Positions 52,267 to 54,257 of a stretch of DNA of 54,257 bases are shown here, one piece after another (the first letter of the stretch is position 1; each line of letters opens with the position of its first letter). The notes beneath the pieces are model-generated. The model did no database searches and was not told where the DNA came from. It was given only the letters and a program-made list of their open reading frames with translations. A program made the translations under genes and the position numbers. The DNA comes from Aquabacterium sp. (GTDB taxonomy: Bacteria > Pseudomonadota > Gammaproteobacteria > Burkholderiales > Burkholderiaceae_C), in the NCBI RefSeq assembly GCF_030652515.1, contig NZ_JAUSAR010000047.1, forward strand, positions 1-54,257. The letters are read 5' to 3'.

Positions 52267-54257
<1,991 letters not shown>

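Overview
The window reads as a high-GC chromosomal segment of a betaproteobacterium, most likely Burkholderiales close to Comamonadaceae/Aquabacterium-type genera. This is inferred from the sulfur cluster order (tauE-like, cysI, DUF934, cysH, cysD, cysN, cobA, fdxA, ferredoxin-NADP reductase), the FabR-like regulator beside a ferredoxin reductase/desaturase pair, the PEP-CTERM proteins and many small families typical of that order. No phage, insertion sequence, CRISPR array or rRNA is visible; one tRNA (Asn) is present.

Layout. 1-2.2 kb: start of NADP isocitrate dehydrogenase (cut by the window edge), a secreted DUF192 protein and a patatin-like lipoprotein. 2.2-10.6 kb: a compact sulfate-assimilation locus that holds sulfate activation (CysDN), APS reduction (CysH with Fe-S cysteines), sulfite reduction (CysI), sirohaem supply (CobA), and the electron carriers FdxA and a TrxR-like ferredoxin-NADP reductase. 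10.6-12.8 kb: a TonB-dependent siderophore receptor. 12.8-14.2 kb: tRNA-Asn and three small genes (YjdM, an unknown, DUF1272), with two nearly identical terminator hairpins. 14.5-16.9 kb: serine hydrolase and sugar-nucleotidyltransferase. 16.9-18.2 kb: a patchy region with small ORFs and a decayed CYTH-domain remnant. 18.2-22 kb: a three-gene minus-strand unit of PEP-CTERM protein, secreted 5'-nucleotidase and TPR/trypsin-fold protein that lacks catalytic residues.

22.4-26.3 kb: soluble histidine kinase, small zinc-ribbon and membrane proteins, acyltransferase. 26.4-28.8 kb: a large-subunit catalase (katE/HPII type) split by one in-frame TAG codon. 28.9-32.8 kb: ParA-like ATPase, then FabR-like repressor divergent from a ferredoxin reductase plus membrane fatty-acid desaturase, with a candidate operator between them. 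32.8-37.5 kb: outer-membrane barrel, small unknowns, an H-NS-type protein and a large hybrid histidine kinase. 37.6-39.8 kb: metallophosphatase overlapping a Ser/Thr kinase-UspA fusion. 39.8-45.4 kb: topoisomerase IV genes parC and parE, separated by a PEP-CTERM gene and a small membrane protein. 45.4-51.2 kb: phosphoesterase, glycine-zipper protein with a tiny DUF3096 partner, amidase, AraC regulator, DUF1428. 51.3-52.2 kb: promoter, long leader, small conserved protein and RRM RNA-binding protein closed by a terminator. 52.3 kb to the end: heavy-metal RND efflux pump (CzcA/CusA type), cut by the window edge.

Most genes are ordinary housekeeping or envelope functions. The points most worth a second look are the amber codon in katE, the pseudoprotease operon with a CYTH fragment directly behind its stop codon, the kinase-Usp/phosphatase pair, the duplicated terminators, and several candidate regulatory sites. 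I do not see a clear new multigene defence or biosynthetic system.
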